Source: Pseudomicrostroma phylloplanum (lineage: Eukaryota; Basidiomycota; Exobasidiomycetes; Microstromatales). From it: DNA of 64,000 bases. The stretch is taken from the NCBI GenBank assembly GCA_039545275.1, contig BCHS01000015.1, forward strand, positions 316,764-380,763, given 5' to 3'. The position numbers and the translations under genes were made by a program. Position 1 is the stretch's first letter, and each line of letters opens with the position of its first letter. A model generated the notes under the pieces. The model was not told where the DNA came from. It ran no database searches and saw only the letters and a program-made list of their open reading frames with translations. This document shows, one piece after another, positions 18,587 through 29,903 of the stretch.

Positions 18587-20960
18587 TCAGGCTGCGTACT
18601 TGCGCTCGTACGCCATCTTGCCATTGTTACGAACAATCGAGATGGTCGCCTCCGGCAGAGTTGTTTCACGGTTCTCAATCCTTGTGAAGAGCTCGGGGGA
18701 CCCCGACAAGATGCCCAGCTCCGAAAGCAGAGCACCGAGCTTGCTGATCGGACAAGAGGCGTGCACGATCTGCAAGATGGTTGAGATGCGGTGGCTACTA
18801 ATTAGCTCATTGACGCCCCATGCCTGTACGGTGGCATTGGTCTTCAGAAAGTGCTCTACAGTAAAATCCTTCATGTCCAGCTCCTGGCCATCGAAGTAGT
18901 GACGCCCTTGCTCTCGGTGCGCCAGGAGCGTGGGAGTCAAGACGTTGGTGCGGTCGCCCGAGAAGTCCAGCCGGAGGCCGCTGGTCGCATCACGGTCGCC
19001 GTGCTGGGCAAAATAGACCGCCTCCGCCTGAACCTCCCTCTCACGCCAGCCAGAGGTGAGAATTCCAGCGCTGATGAGCTGGCCCAGAATGTTGTACCAA
19101 TGATGAGAATACACGTCCCAAGCCAGTTCCTCTGACCCGCCTTGATGTGTTCGATACTTTCGTCCACCAGGGGGCGCCTCTTGGTCGTCTGGAACGACAG
19201 CTTGGCCCATCTCCCATGCAGCGAATTGTCGCATCGCCTTCTCTACGCCACTCTGATGGTGGTGGCTAGAGGTACTGGCTGCGGGGTGAGCCTGGAGAGG
19301 AGCTTGCCCGTCTTGCTGTCGCTGATGATGCGGCCCCTTCACGCCCAGCAGGCGATCACCGTTCACCAAGAGTCTGCGCCCCAAACAATGACCCCCAAGA
19401 CCGTGGCTGTAGCGCAATCGCAGTTCAGTATGCCCTAGGCCCAGATTCTCACTGCCATCTTGATGACGTCGTGTGTTGTTCGTGTTTGAGGGCCACCACA
19501 GCGTCGGGAAACCATCAACATTCCGGACGAGCGTGATGTCGATGTGCCGCTCAATGGCACTAGTGAGCGGGCAAAGCGGACGGCGAAAGCTCGTGCTCCA
19601 CTTGCAGTCACATTAGTCGCATAGGCTTTGGCCTGCTCGACATTGTCGTTTGAGCCTTGAGTGACCATGTCTTGCGAAGCGTTGCTGTGTCGACAAAGCC
19701 GATTGAGCTCATTAGTCCTCTACGAGGCTTCGCTGGAGTCGTCTCGCGAGCCGAGACGAGTGTTCGCCTGAGCTCGTTTGCCTTCTATGGTGTCGTTCGT
19801 CAAGGCGTGATCCGTCGACGTTGCAGCGGCAGGAGGTTTCGCCGAGGAACCTTCCAATCCGATTTCTACAGTAGAGAAAGGAGCAACTTCCATCAGTTGC
19901 AGCCACAGACTCCTCAGTGCTGCAGATCTTCAGTCGCCAGAGGAGGGAAGAGTGGAGTATGTAACGGAGGTCGTAAGCGGCGTAGCTGATGACTGTGCTC
20001 GGAGAGCAGCCCCTCGTGAGAGGAAGCTCTCGTCCAATCCGATGTCAGGCCGGTGTATGTACGTTGCTGGCTTGAAGGGCTGTCTGAATACTGTAGTGGC
20101 ACTGGTGACGAGCCATAGGGAAGGGAAGAGAAGGTTCGCTTCCATCTTCACCTTCCGTCCACTGGTCTGTAGAGAGTAGCTGCTGAGCTATACAGGTGTG
20201 CGCTTGGCCAGAGTCACCTTCTAGTCCACCATGTGCTGAGTGGCGTTCTTGGTGGGAGGGCTGTGGGCTCGGTAGTAAGTCCAAAGCCCTAGCCCATACC
20301 ACAGCTCGAGCTAGAGAATGCAGTCAGGCCATCTCTTCGATGAAAGCTCCGTACCTTCGCCCGGCTGAGCGGCTGATGTACCCCATCTGTGACACCGCTA
20401 CCGCCACGATATAGAGAGTATGTTCAGAGGAGCCTTAATGTTGTCCAGCGGATGTTGGAGCGCAATGGGTTACGTCTCGTCCCCTGTCACTCGAGTGGTC
20501 GGTGAGGATGTCGTCGGGTCCTTCCAGTTGGCGATCGAGAATGGGATCAAGTCGAAGATGTCGAGTTGATCTTCATGCGACGGTCGACTTGAGGTGCCGA
20601 AGCTCGGCTTCCGTGGCCAGCCTGCTGCTACCATCTCATTCCATTGAGGCCGCCGTACTGAGCTGGTGAGCTCCTCTTCGTCTCTTGTACTGGAAGAGGC
20701 CTTTGTCGCATACAAAGGCAGTCATCCAGCGGCCGGTGGTCCATAGTCGACGGACTTCGTAGTCTGCCCGTCGGTCTTTCTCCTGTGCTTGTCCAGCTGA
20801 TTGCTCAGCCTCGTGAAAAGCTGAGCGTTGACAAATAAGAGTGATCAGGACCTCAGTACTCGTGCAACATCGATGCAGGCATACACAACTTTGACTCACC
20901 TCCTAGGTTTGGATGATTACTGAGTCCGTCAGATCTGAGTCGGAGACAGGCTTCAGGGTG
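18587..20960 (-). pseudogene. Decayed protein-coding gene of unknown family
   Basis: The minus strand reads as protein over about 2.3 kb but in changing frames. From high to low coordinate: an exon-like start (about 20958-20902), a GT-AG intron (GTGAGT at 20902; acceptor near 20823), a coding-like stretch to about 20660, a shift, a stretch with an in-frame TAA at 20470, a shift near 20420, a stretch with a TGA near 20308, a shift near 20150, a stretch with a TGA near 19930 and a TAG near 19720, and a shift near 19570. A final clean reading of about 325 codons ends at the TGA at 18587. Readable pieces include RRADYEVRRLWTTGRWMTAF, QLDIFDLIPFSIANWKDP and HIDITLVRNVDGFPTLWWPS. I do not recognise the family. 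Codon use is less biased than in neighbours. The surviving intron argues for a nuclear gene that decayed rather than a recent insertion. Confidence 0.55.
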
Positions 20961-21873
20961 ATTCGTAAATTAGGGTGTGGGGATAGGGTAGACATCGATC
21001 ACAGAAGGTGAAGCGTGTGCAGCACAGTGCGACACAGTCACAAGTGGTCGAGCATAGGACAGGAGGAGGTAGAAATACTGTAGTTGCAAGGGATCGAGTG
21101 CTCTAGGCTACTCTAGCAGTCTGGAATGATAGGAGGGCATACGACGGAGGAGGACGAGATGGCGAGGGAAGGAGGAGGGAGGAACAGGAGCGGACGAGTC
21201 TGTATATGCTGTGCTGCTCTGCTCTGCTCAGCAAGCTTCAGACCAGCTAGCTGTTTTACATATCACATCACTCTCTGAGCTACACTGCTCCCCTGCCTCC
21301 CTCGCCTCTTTGCTCCCACACACCACCGTCACATCAGCGTCACCTTCCGCGCAGCCCACTCCTCTACCACGCTCGCTCTCGCACTGATGCTTCCCCCCCT
21401 TACTCCGGCATGAGCACAGCACCACTTTCCTCCCGCCCCGCCCTCGAGCTCCGTGCCGTGGTCTTCGAGAGGGTGAGAGCAAAATGCAAGACGGCAAGTG
21501 ATTGTAATCACCAGCCGGTGGGAGGGAGGGATCTTCCGATCGGTGCAGCCGACGCACGTCCGTTCCGACCCTACCCGTTCCGATCCGGAGCTGTAGACCG
21601 CGAAGCGTACCTGGTATGCTCTAGCTTGCGGACATTGCTCAGCATGGAATATGATTCTCCCCTCACACTGTGCTTTCCTGATCCAATGTGATGCTTGTTG
21701 AGAGCCACTCCTTCATGATGCCGCTGATCCCAGCAAAGGAGGAGTGCGCATAGCGTGGAATGCCTGCATGGATGATGCTCGATGCTCTACGATTGTACAC
21801 GACGACCCCTCTACAGTCGTACTCGACTTCTCTCCCACCCCTAGCATGCTGATCCTTCCCCACTTCTCTTAGA
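20961..21873. other. Intergenic between decayed gene and DBP3 3' end
   Basis: About 900 nt, with purine-rich tracts near 21140-21190 and 21500-21530. Short open frames in both directions show no recognisable protein. May include the promoter of the decayed gene. Confidence 0.5.
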
Positions 21874-23848
21874 TCAGTCGAATGTGATCTTTTTCGCCTT
21901 TCCTGCCACAGGCTCTTTGTAAAACGATCCGTACACCGAATGTTCTTTCTTCTTGATAGTCATTGAAAATCTGCGCAATTTCCAGAAGGTTTTTAGCGTC
22001 AGTATGAGCCGAGAACCGCATAGCAAGAGTTCCTCGCTTTCTCTCGCTCGCTCGCCAGGAGAACACTCACCGGTACATCTCCTCTGGCACAGGCATCTCC
22101 GAGTCCTTTAGGATCTTGACGAGCTCTCCAGCGTGCGCCTTGTCCTCCTCGGTGAAGAAGGTCATACTGCGTCCCGTCCTTCCACCACGAGCCGTACGAC
22201 CAATTCGATGCACGTAGTCCTCAATGGTCAGTGGGAAAGTGACATTGATGACCTGCTCCACCTGAGGGATATCCAGTCCACGAGCAGCCACGTCCGTTGC
22301 GACCAAAAGCGGTGTGACGCCGTTCTTGAACGAGTCAAGGGAAGCCATTCGCTGAGGCTGCGTCATGTCTCCGTGGATTCCCGTCACGCTGAAGCCATTG
22401 CGACGTAGCGTCTCCTCGATTCGCGAGGCCTCCTTCTTGTACAGGGCAAAGATGAGCACCTTGTCGGTCGCATTCTTTCCTCTGGGACCAGCGCCAATCT
22501 CGCGCAGAAAAGCCTGCAGCCTTCGCTCCTTGGCGCGGTTGTCGTCGAGGACCTCTACGCGCTGCTCGACGCGCTTATTGGCAGTGAGCTCGTCTGAGCC
22601 GACAGTGACCCTGATGGGCCCGCGCATGAAGGTGTCTGCAAGACCGCGCACGGCGGGAGGCCAGGTAGCGGAGAACATGCTGGTGTGGCGTCCTTCCTCG
22701 TGAGACTTGCACATGCCGATGATGGCGCGAATGTCCGGCTCGAAACCCTTGTCGAGCATACGGTCAGCTTCGTCGAGCACGAGGTACGCCACGCCAGAGA
22801 GGTCTAGCTTGCCTTCCCTTGCCAGATCCAGCACTCGGCCGGGAGTACCAACGACGATGCGCACAGAGGGCGAGCTGTGGAGCTCCTGCTCTTGCTCGTA
22901 CTTGGGTACACCACCAAAGAGACACACCGACCCGAATCCGAGGGAGGGAGCGAGGAGCTGCATGTTGTCGTGCGTCTGCTTGGCCAGCTCACGCGTGGGG
23001 GCCACTACAAGGACGGACACCTGAGGTGAGCCGGAGCCCTTCTTGCCACCCTTCTTGCCTCCAGCTGCTCCTCCCGCCTTGCCGCTGCCGCCAGTGACGA
23101 GGTACTGCAGTGCCGGCACACCAAAGGCGAACGTCTTGCCGGATCCAGTCTCGGCGATACCCACTACATCCTTTCCGCTCAGGAGGACCGGCCAGCAGCA
23201 GGCCTGGATGGGCGTGGGCTTTTCGAACTTGAGGCGGTCCAGCTCGGCGCAGATGCCATCGTCGACCTTTCCTCGGAGCTCCTTGAAGGAGAGGAAGGGA
23301 AGTGGAGGCTTCTCGTCGGACTCTTCGGGGGCTTCGAGGGTGATATTGTGGTCCTTGAGGAAGGCATTGGCAGCGAGGGCATCGGTGGGAGCAGAGGAAG
23401 CGACATTGGACGAGGCTGCAACGGTCGTAGAGGAAGACGAGGAAGGAGTGGCGCCAGCCTTCTTTGCCTTCTTCTCTTCCTTCCTCCGCTTCTTCTCAGC
23501 CTTGGCGGCAGCAGCTGCGTCCTCTTCGCTGACTGCGTCTGCCGTCTTTGCCTTCTTCGAGGCAGGCTCGCCATTGGAAGTCGAGGCAACGGCAGAAGAG
23601 GCTACTGGAGCGTCTGCCGTCTCTTCCTCGGCTGCCCTCTTCTTGGCCTTCTTCTCCTCTTTTCTCCTCTTCTTGTCTTCTGCCTTGGCTAGCGCCTCGG
23701 CGTCTGCGTCTGCGCCATTGGTGGTGAGGTGAGCAGTGGGCGATGCGGGAGGTTCGGCAGCCAGGGTCTTTGCCTTCTTCTCCTTCTTGTGTGAGGACTT
23801 GAGCTTGTCCTCTGCCCTCTTCTCTCCGATTGCGGAAGAGGATGACAT
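21874..23848 (-). CDS. DBP3: ATP-dependent RNA helicase DBP3 (DEAD box)
   Basis: Two exons, 23848-22071 and 21970-21874, with a 100-nt intron (21971-22070) in phase 2; 624 residues. The N-terminal 190 residues are Lys/Glu-rich with two KKRRKEEKKAKK blocks, a nucleolar-type basic tail. The helicase core shows Q-motif FEKPTPIQACCWP, AETGSGKT (I), PTRELAKQ (Ia), TPGRVLD, VLDEADR (II), FSATWPP (III), ARGLDIPQVEQV (V) and HRIGRTARGG (VI). The second exon encodes the diagnostic DBP3 tail with KKKEHSVYGSFYKEP and ends in KKITFD. DBP3 acts in pre-rRNA processing for the 60S subunit. The longer open frame up to 24280 is untranslated leader. It is divergent to the F-box gene. Confidence 0.93.
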
Positions 23849-24462
23849 TGCTACGTAGTTGTGATGGATGAGGGAGGGGATGTAATGGATGATGGCAGGT
23901 GTCGTGTCTGGTACACGGTCGTTGCAGTTCCGGGAAGATTTGTTCAATCGGCCGAGGAAAGTTTTGTGCTTCCGAGCGGTGGGTGACGCGCGCAGGCGAG
24001 ATGGCGGAGATGCACGGCCTGGCTGGGGTGCAGCTCGCACAGGGCAACGCACTTCACAGTCAGTCAGCCAAGGCCCCCCAGCACTTGTCCCCGCCCCCCC
24101 TCGGCTCCCCGCGTCTGTCTCTCCCCGCATTTCACACCTCAGCCTCACAGAGTGCAGGGCGGGGCGAATCCCATCTGATCTGATCCATACCGGCTGCCAC
24201 TTCCTTCCCTCCTGTCTTGGTATCTTTCCCTCATCATCCGCCCTCTTGCGGCGAGGAAGAAGAGGCAAGCAAGCACACACCTCATGTCTTGCTGACGAAG
24301 CCAGCGATCACTTCTGTAGTAGCACCTACAGCCTTACCATCCATTCCACGTTACGCAGCTAGCATTTCCCCGGAATAGGCAGGGGCAAGACTGCCACGTC
24401 ACCTCAGGGGCCTGCAACAAGAACCTCTCGCCTCTAGCACTTTCCCACCCTCGCAGCCCTGC
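23849..24462. other. Divergent promoter, DBP3 / F-box gene
   Basis: Shared upstream region of 614 nt. It includes the open leader of DBP3 (to 24280), C-rich stretches near 24090 and no other gene. Confidence 0.6.
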
Positions 24463-26525
24463 ATGACGGTCGCAACTACCCTCACCGCCGCAATGGCCAA
24501 CATGGCCATCCCACTACCTCCTACCATCCGGCCCAGCACACCCTCTGGCGCCTCACCCTTTGCAGACCTACCCCACGAGCTCATGGCAGAAGTCTTTCTC
24601 CACCTCGATCCACACACTCTCTACACCTCTATCCGCTTCCTAAACAGCAATTGGAAGGAGACTGTGGAAAAGCACATCATCCCCATGCTCTTCCTCACCG
24701 AAAAGTGGAGGGTGGCACTTAGAGTACATCGTAGACCCAGGAAAGACACTGTCCAAGGGCCAACGGCAGAGCCCGAGGAAGCTAGACGTATACGTGTAGA
24801 GGCCACCCCTGGCGTCTACGAAGATGAGCTCAATGCGCCTATACCAGAAGACCAGGAACCGCCCAAGATCAAGCAGCACATTCCCCTCCAGTTTCAGCAG
24901 CTAGACCCTATCAACAATCGCTTCCTCTTTTCCACCGGACGTGACTGGTACGCAGTGTATGAAATGACGCAAAAGTACATTACTACGGGAGACTTGGCCT
25001 TCAGACTCGAAGTAGATTTTGGATTGGTGTGGAGGTTCGATGGTGATGGACAGGAGGATCTGGATAGTGGGAATGGAACATGGGGCAAGCTTGACCAGGA
25101 GAACGGCTGGTTGAGCAAATTCTATTGCGTGAGTGTGGACGCAGCTCGGAGACCTCGATGGGTATGATTGACTGATCAGCTGCCCCACTTCTCTTTCGTT
25201 TGCCACCCCAGTCGAGCTATGACCTCAACGACAGAAAAAAGCCATTCACCGAGCTCGATGCCTCCGCTCCGAGAGCTATCCTGAATACCACCCAGCTCGC
25301 CAGGCGACGTCGCCTGCCAGCTGGACCGCCGCTTCAGGCTGGTTTGCAAGCGCCGCTGTATTGGGACGACAAGCATGTCGAGTATCTGCACCTCGAGCTG
25401 ACGCTAGGGTCAGAGTTCTTTGTGCGTCGTTCAGCTCGCGCGAATTTGCTTATGAGAGCGCTCGAGGCAGAAGCGGCTCGCAGGGAGCCCTTCGACGGGA
25501 GCGTCTCCATTGAGGATGTTGAGAATGATTCTTCCCCAGCCTCGCCGCCCTCGCTGGGCAGCAAATCGCCACTCCACCGCCCAACAGCTGTCAAGTCTAC
25601 AGCGGGTGGTCTGAGTCCGATCCCGCACCTCAAACCAGGCACAAACGGTCATGCCAAGATCAGAGACGGTCTTGCTACTCCTCCTCGCAATGCTCTGAAC
25701 AGCCAATTGAGCCCCAACATGTCCCCAGCCGAGCAGTTACAGATGATGGCGAGGAGCAAAGCAGCAGCCAAGGCGGCTGCTCGTCGCCACGGTACGCCCT
25801 CCTCGCGACCTTCTTCGAGACCATCGTCCCGAGCTCCCTCGCAACCCAGCTCCTTGGCGCCTTCTCGCGTTACCTCTCGTGCGCCCTCGAGGGCAGCGTC
25901 GAGGGCCCCCTCTCGAGGCCCCACCAGGCCCGGCTCTCCGGTGGAGGACTCGCCTACGCCTCTATCGATGATCCCCTCGCCCAACCATCCAGACACTCCC
26001 GTAGCCTCTCCTCGGGACCTCCCCTTCTTCCGCGCATCCGCCCTCGCCCTCTCGACCAACTCGCCCTACACACGCGAAGCCCTCAGCGGGTACATCACCC
26101 CGGACCCCAATGCTTCTCTGGGCTTGAACCGGCCTCGTGTACCGGCCAGTGCGGGAATGGGACCATTTGGGCTGCCGGCTAATGCGTTCAGTCTGAGGGG
26201 AGGAGGAGGAGCACAGCCTGGTGGGACGCCCATTGCCGAGTTCAAGGGCAGGCTGCGCAGGGCGGGAGGATTCGAGCCGCTTGATTTGCAAGCTATTGCT
26301 CGGCAGGAGGTGAATGGGCATGGTGGTGCTAGTAGTGGAAGCAATGATTCCGAGGAGGGAGATGAGCAGCAGGACGAGACAGAGGCTACTGGGCCGTCTG
26401 TCTGGAGGAAGGGACCGGATATCAGAGACGCACAGCCCAGGGAATTCCGAGCTGCGCGACTAATCGAGCCAGAGGAGGGGAGCTATCAGGGGGACTTGGA
26501 GACGCTCTGGGCTTGGAGTAGGTGA
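24463..26525 (+). CDS. F-box protein
   Basis: Two exons, 24463-25128 and 25212-26525, with an 83-nt phase-0 intron; 659 residues. An F-box-like motif is at residues 33-72 (FADLPHELMAEVFLHLDPHT, then a helix with W and K residues), so the protein probably docks to SKP1 in an SCF ubiquitin ligase. Residues 150-300 form a folded region with many aromatic residues (RDWYAVYEMTQKY, DDKHVEYLHLELTLGSEF) that could hold the substrate-binding part. Residues about 420-465 are a degenerate Ser-Arg-Ala-Pro repeat and the rest is disordered. The substrate is unknown. Start chosen at the first ATG after the divergent promoter shared with DBP3. Confidence 0.72.
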
Positions 26526-27214
26526 GGGCAATCGTAGACGTTCAAAAAAGAGAGAGATGAAGGACGTCGGTCCCTACTCTGTGCGTAGATTTTCTCGCAG
26601 CTTCCCTTCCGCCCCGCCTGTTCTGTCCGGAACCCTCATGTACGAATACCAGTATCATACGCGCTCCCTCCTATCCCGCCTCGCTTCACCTCGCCTGGAG
26701 TTCCCCACTCATTGCCCCCCCCCTCGATCCTTGTCTCGCATCGCAGCATGCCGCCTCTAATGTACCGTATCATCCGTATGATCCGTGGCGCCCACCCCAC
26801 CTCTTGTCTGCGGGCTGTTTGATCGAGGGATTGGACTCCACTCGGCGCATTTTCACACCTCGCTTCGCACTCGCATGAGCCTGGCTGGCTCCGCTTCGTC
26901 TCCGCCTCCACAGGCGGGAGACGCGATCACGCTTCGCCTGCTTGCCTTTCCGGTTGGGTTGGCCCAGGCCCCTTCATGCGAACTGCACCTGACACTTCCT
27001 TGGACGTGGGATCCTACCGTACTATACCATAACCGGAGATCTCCACAATCATCTACTAGGGGCTGTAAGCGTATAGCTGCTGGAGGTCGGTCCAGTCCAG
27101 CTTGTTCTACCGTTGGAGCGAACCTAGACCGAGGCTGGCATTCGCGCTCCCTGCGACTTCGATACCACGTACACACACCCTGCAGCTACGAGCTAGCTAG
27201 CTAGCTAGCTAGCT
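26526..27214. other. Intergenic upstream of membrane-protein gene
   Basis: About 690 nt between the F-box stop and the membrane-protein start, with C-rich tracts and an AGCT repeat at its right end. No gene seen. Confidence 0.6.
27191..27214 (+). repeat. Microsatellite (AGCT)6 touching a start codon
   Basis: Six perfect AGCT units end exactly one base before the ATG at 27215. The repeat is a self-complementary tetranucleotide. Confidence 0.9.
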
Positions 27215-29592
27215 ATGTTCCTCAGCGCTCCCTGTAAACGATCTACTATCCTCCTCGTCCTCCTCTTCCTCTCTACTCCAGCCCTCATCGCTACACCAGC
27301 CCACGCGCAAGATGTCCCCTCCCAGCCGCGTCCCATTCCCGGCAACTCCCCCGTAGCTCGGCAAAAGAACGCGGTACCCATCTCCCCTTCGGCCTCGACC
27401 AGTGCCTCCGAGGACTCGGCGCTGCGTTCCCATTCCCATCAAGGTGCCCACCTTGGACCTGTCGATCCTGATGTTCGGAGCAATACGGGGACGACTTGGA
27501 AGGGGGACCTCCAGGAGTTGCCGTCGAGGTGGAAGGATTACCTGCCTCGCGCTGTAGGGGGTAGCAGCAGTGGAGAGAGGAGTTCCGGGAGCTCTTCGAA
27601 TGGTGGATTGAGTGGAAAGGTGGCTTCGTCACCTACTGGGTACTCCGGATATGCCGGGACGTCGTCTTTGTCTCCACAGGCTGCTAGGGGGACAGTCAAG
27701 GTCACCTCAAGGGGGGCGCCTCAGCAGAGCCGCACACCGAGAGAAGCTGTAGTGTATGACGAGCCGGACGAACAAGATGATGACGATGACGATGAAGATG
27801 ACGACGACGAGATCTGGCGTGCGTATCAGGAGAAAAAGGAGGAAGAGGCTCTGCTGCGAAGACACCTCAAGAGTCGCGCTCGGCAGGAAGCTCTTCGAGT
27901 TGGGAAGAGCGCCCGTCGAGCTGCTCAGGCCGTTTTGCCCAACAAGAACGACCAAAAGACCAGCTCGTCCAACTCAGAAGACTCGCATCACTCCCTCATG
28001 GACGGTCTCAAAGCGCTCTGGTCCACATTTGCAGCCTGTTTCGGCTTCGTCTGGTACTCCGTCCGGCTCTGCACGCGCTACATCTCCCTCTCTACCCGCT
28101 TCCTCTGGAGCGCCTTGCGCTTCTCCCTCCGCTACGCAGGTCGGGCCTTCCTCCTGGTGTGGGCTACAGGCAGGTATATCGTGCGGCAGGTACTGAGGCC
28201 GTTGCGAGTGGTAGGCGCGCCGGTGGTGTACTTGTTTCTCGGGGTGAAGTGGACTTTCTGGGATTGGCCGTCGTACTACGTCTTTAGAACGATGAGGGAG
28301 GTGTACCCGCTCTAGTAAGTCGTGAGACCAAGGTCCTTCTTCCCCGAAGACAAGAGGTCTGACTCACCTCTTCTCCTTTCGCCTCCCCCCTTGCTCTACA
28401 TAGCGTCTTTCTCGGCGCGGCACTAGCACTAGGAACAGCCATCGGCCTCTCTTCGTCCATCATGCTCTATCTCGGCTCCTTCCTCTTCCGCTCCAGCTCA
28501 CCCCTTGAGTCTCACCTCAGCTCGTGGAAGGGCTCCGAATTGAGCGAGCTGGACAGGCGTCTAGAGGTGGGCGTGCAGAGAGGCGCAGCGGCCATCGATA
28601 CGGCCTTGGGAGGAGGGGGAGCTATTGGAGGACAAGCGAAGAAGAGCCGCAAGAGCAGTCGTAGCGGAGCAGGCAAGAGGGGCAGCACCAGTCGTGCCGG
28701 TGCCGAGGAGAGTCTGATCGATAGGGCCATGCGGGAGCGAGCTCAGTCCCGCGATGGAGGTCCGTCTCCTCCTCGTCGCGAGAGTGCACGACAGCGCACC
28801 TCGGCGGCAGACGTACGAGAGCAGGAAGAGGAGCTCCCAGACTTCCTCAAGGGCCTCGGCTCCTCCTGGAAACCACTGCCAAAAGCACGCGAGGCAGCGA
28901 CAGCGCATGCTCACTCCGGTGAGGCGGAGAGTAGCGCTGATGTGCGTACGGGCACAGGCACGAGTACGGACACTACAGGAGAAGAGGACGAGCACGGAGA
29001 GCCAGAAGACTACTTTTCCGTTCCGCCAGCAACACATAGGCGCTCCTCGGCCCCTAGCTCAGCCAAGGGCGGCAACGGAGGCGGGGGACTGTCGCCCTAC
29101 AATGGTCTATCACCTTACACCCATCCCCACCATCAGCAACATACACGCCCAGCGACGACGGGTCCGTCTTCTTCATCTTCATCTTCGGCGTACAGCTCTG
29201 CGCTCCCACCGGGGAATGGCTACAGCTACAAGCACGGGCACGGGCACGGGAACGCGCAGGGCGTCTCGCCCCTCTCGCATCCCGCTAGCGCTAGCGGGAG
29301 CACTAGCACTAGCACCACTGGCTCTTCTTCCTCCTCCTCGACGACGACGGGAACGAGAAGGCGGCGCTCCCTCCCAGGTCACGGTCACGGCGGGAGCGGT
29401 AACGGGAGCGGGAGCGGGAGTGGTATGCCTTCGCCTCCTGCCCACTTGGGGGCTGGCGCCTCCCATTCCCCGCTGGGACTATATGGCCAGCCCATCTCCC
29501 TCGCTGCAGGCGTAGGCGTGGGTATGGGATCGGGTGGCAATTTGCCTGTGGGCGCGACGGGGAGACGCTCTAGGGGGGTGCATGCCAGGTAG
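27215..29592 (+). CDS. Secretory-pathway membrane protein of unknown function
   Basis: Two exons, 27215-28314 and 28404-29592, with an 89-nt phase-2 intron; 762 residues. The first 32 residues are a clear signal peptide (STILLVLLFLSTPALIATPA, Ala-Gln cleavage region). A disordered, Ser-rich part follows, then an unbroken acidic run (D/E, near position 27780) and a basic, Arg-rich helix. Residues about 265-395 contain several hydrophobic, aromatic segments (ALWSTFAACFGFVWYSVRL, RAFLLVWATGRYIV, YVFLGAALALGTAIGLSSSI), so the protein is probably membrane-embedded; the last one is created by splicing. The C-terminal 330 residues are low-complexity (Ser, Gly, His). I do not recognise the family. 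Six AGCT units abut the start codon. Confidence 0.7.
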
Positions 29593-29903
29593 ATTGATTG
29601 ACTGGCCGAGCGGCACCCAAGCTGGTGGGGATGTGACGAAGACAGGGCAGATGATCCTCACTCCCCGAGAGCTGAGTGGGTCAGGACAATAAGAGGATGA
29701 GACGAGCCACACGACTGCGATGCTGTTACTGTTCTTTCTCGCAGGCTGTGTTGTACATTGTATTTCTGCGACGATGCGATGATGCGGATGCGTGGTCCTG
29801 GGATCGGGCTGCTGCAATGGATACCCCACTGTTTCGTACCCGTACCCATTGCCGTTGCCCCGCCCTTCCGGATGACCTCGATGCACTGGTATCTCCGCAT
29901 ACC
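29593..29903. other. Convergent intergenic region
   Basis: About 310 nt between the stops of the membrane-protein gene and BRE2. Nothing beyond expected 3' untranslated sequence is visible. Confidence 0.6.

Noticed and set aside
18587..20960. Endogenous totivirus-like capsid gene
   Set aside because: Only a short pattern (IDITL … PTLWWPSN) suggested it; order and lengths do not match, and the piece seems to contain a normal intron.
22067..24280. DBP3 starting at 24280
   Set aside because: The first 144 codons have random-looking composition; the ATG at 23848 begins the basic tail expected for DBP3.
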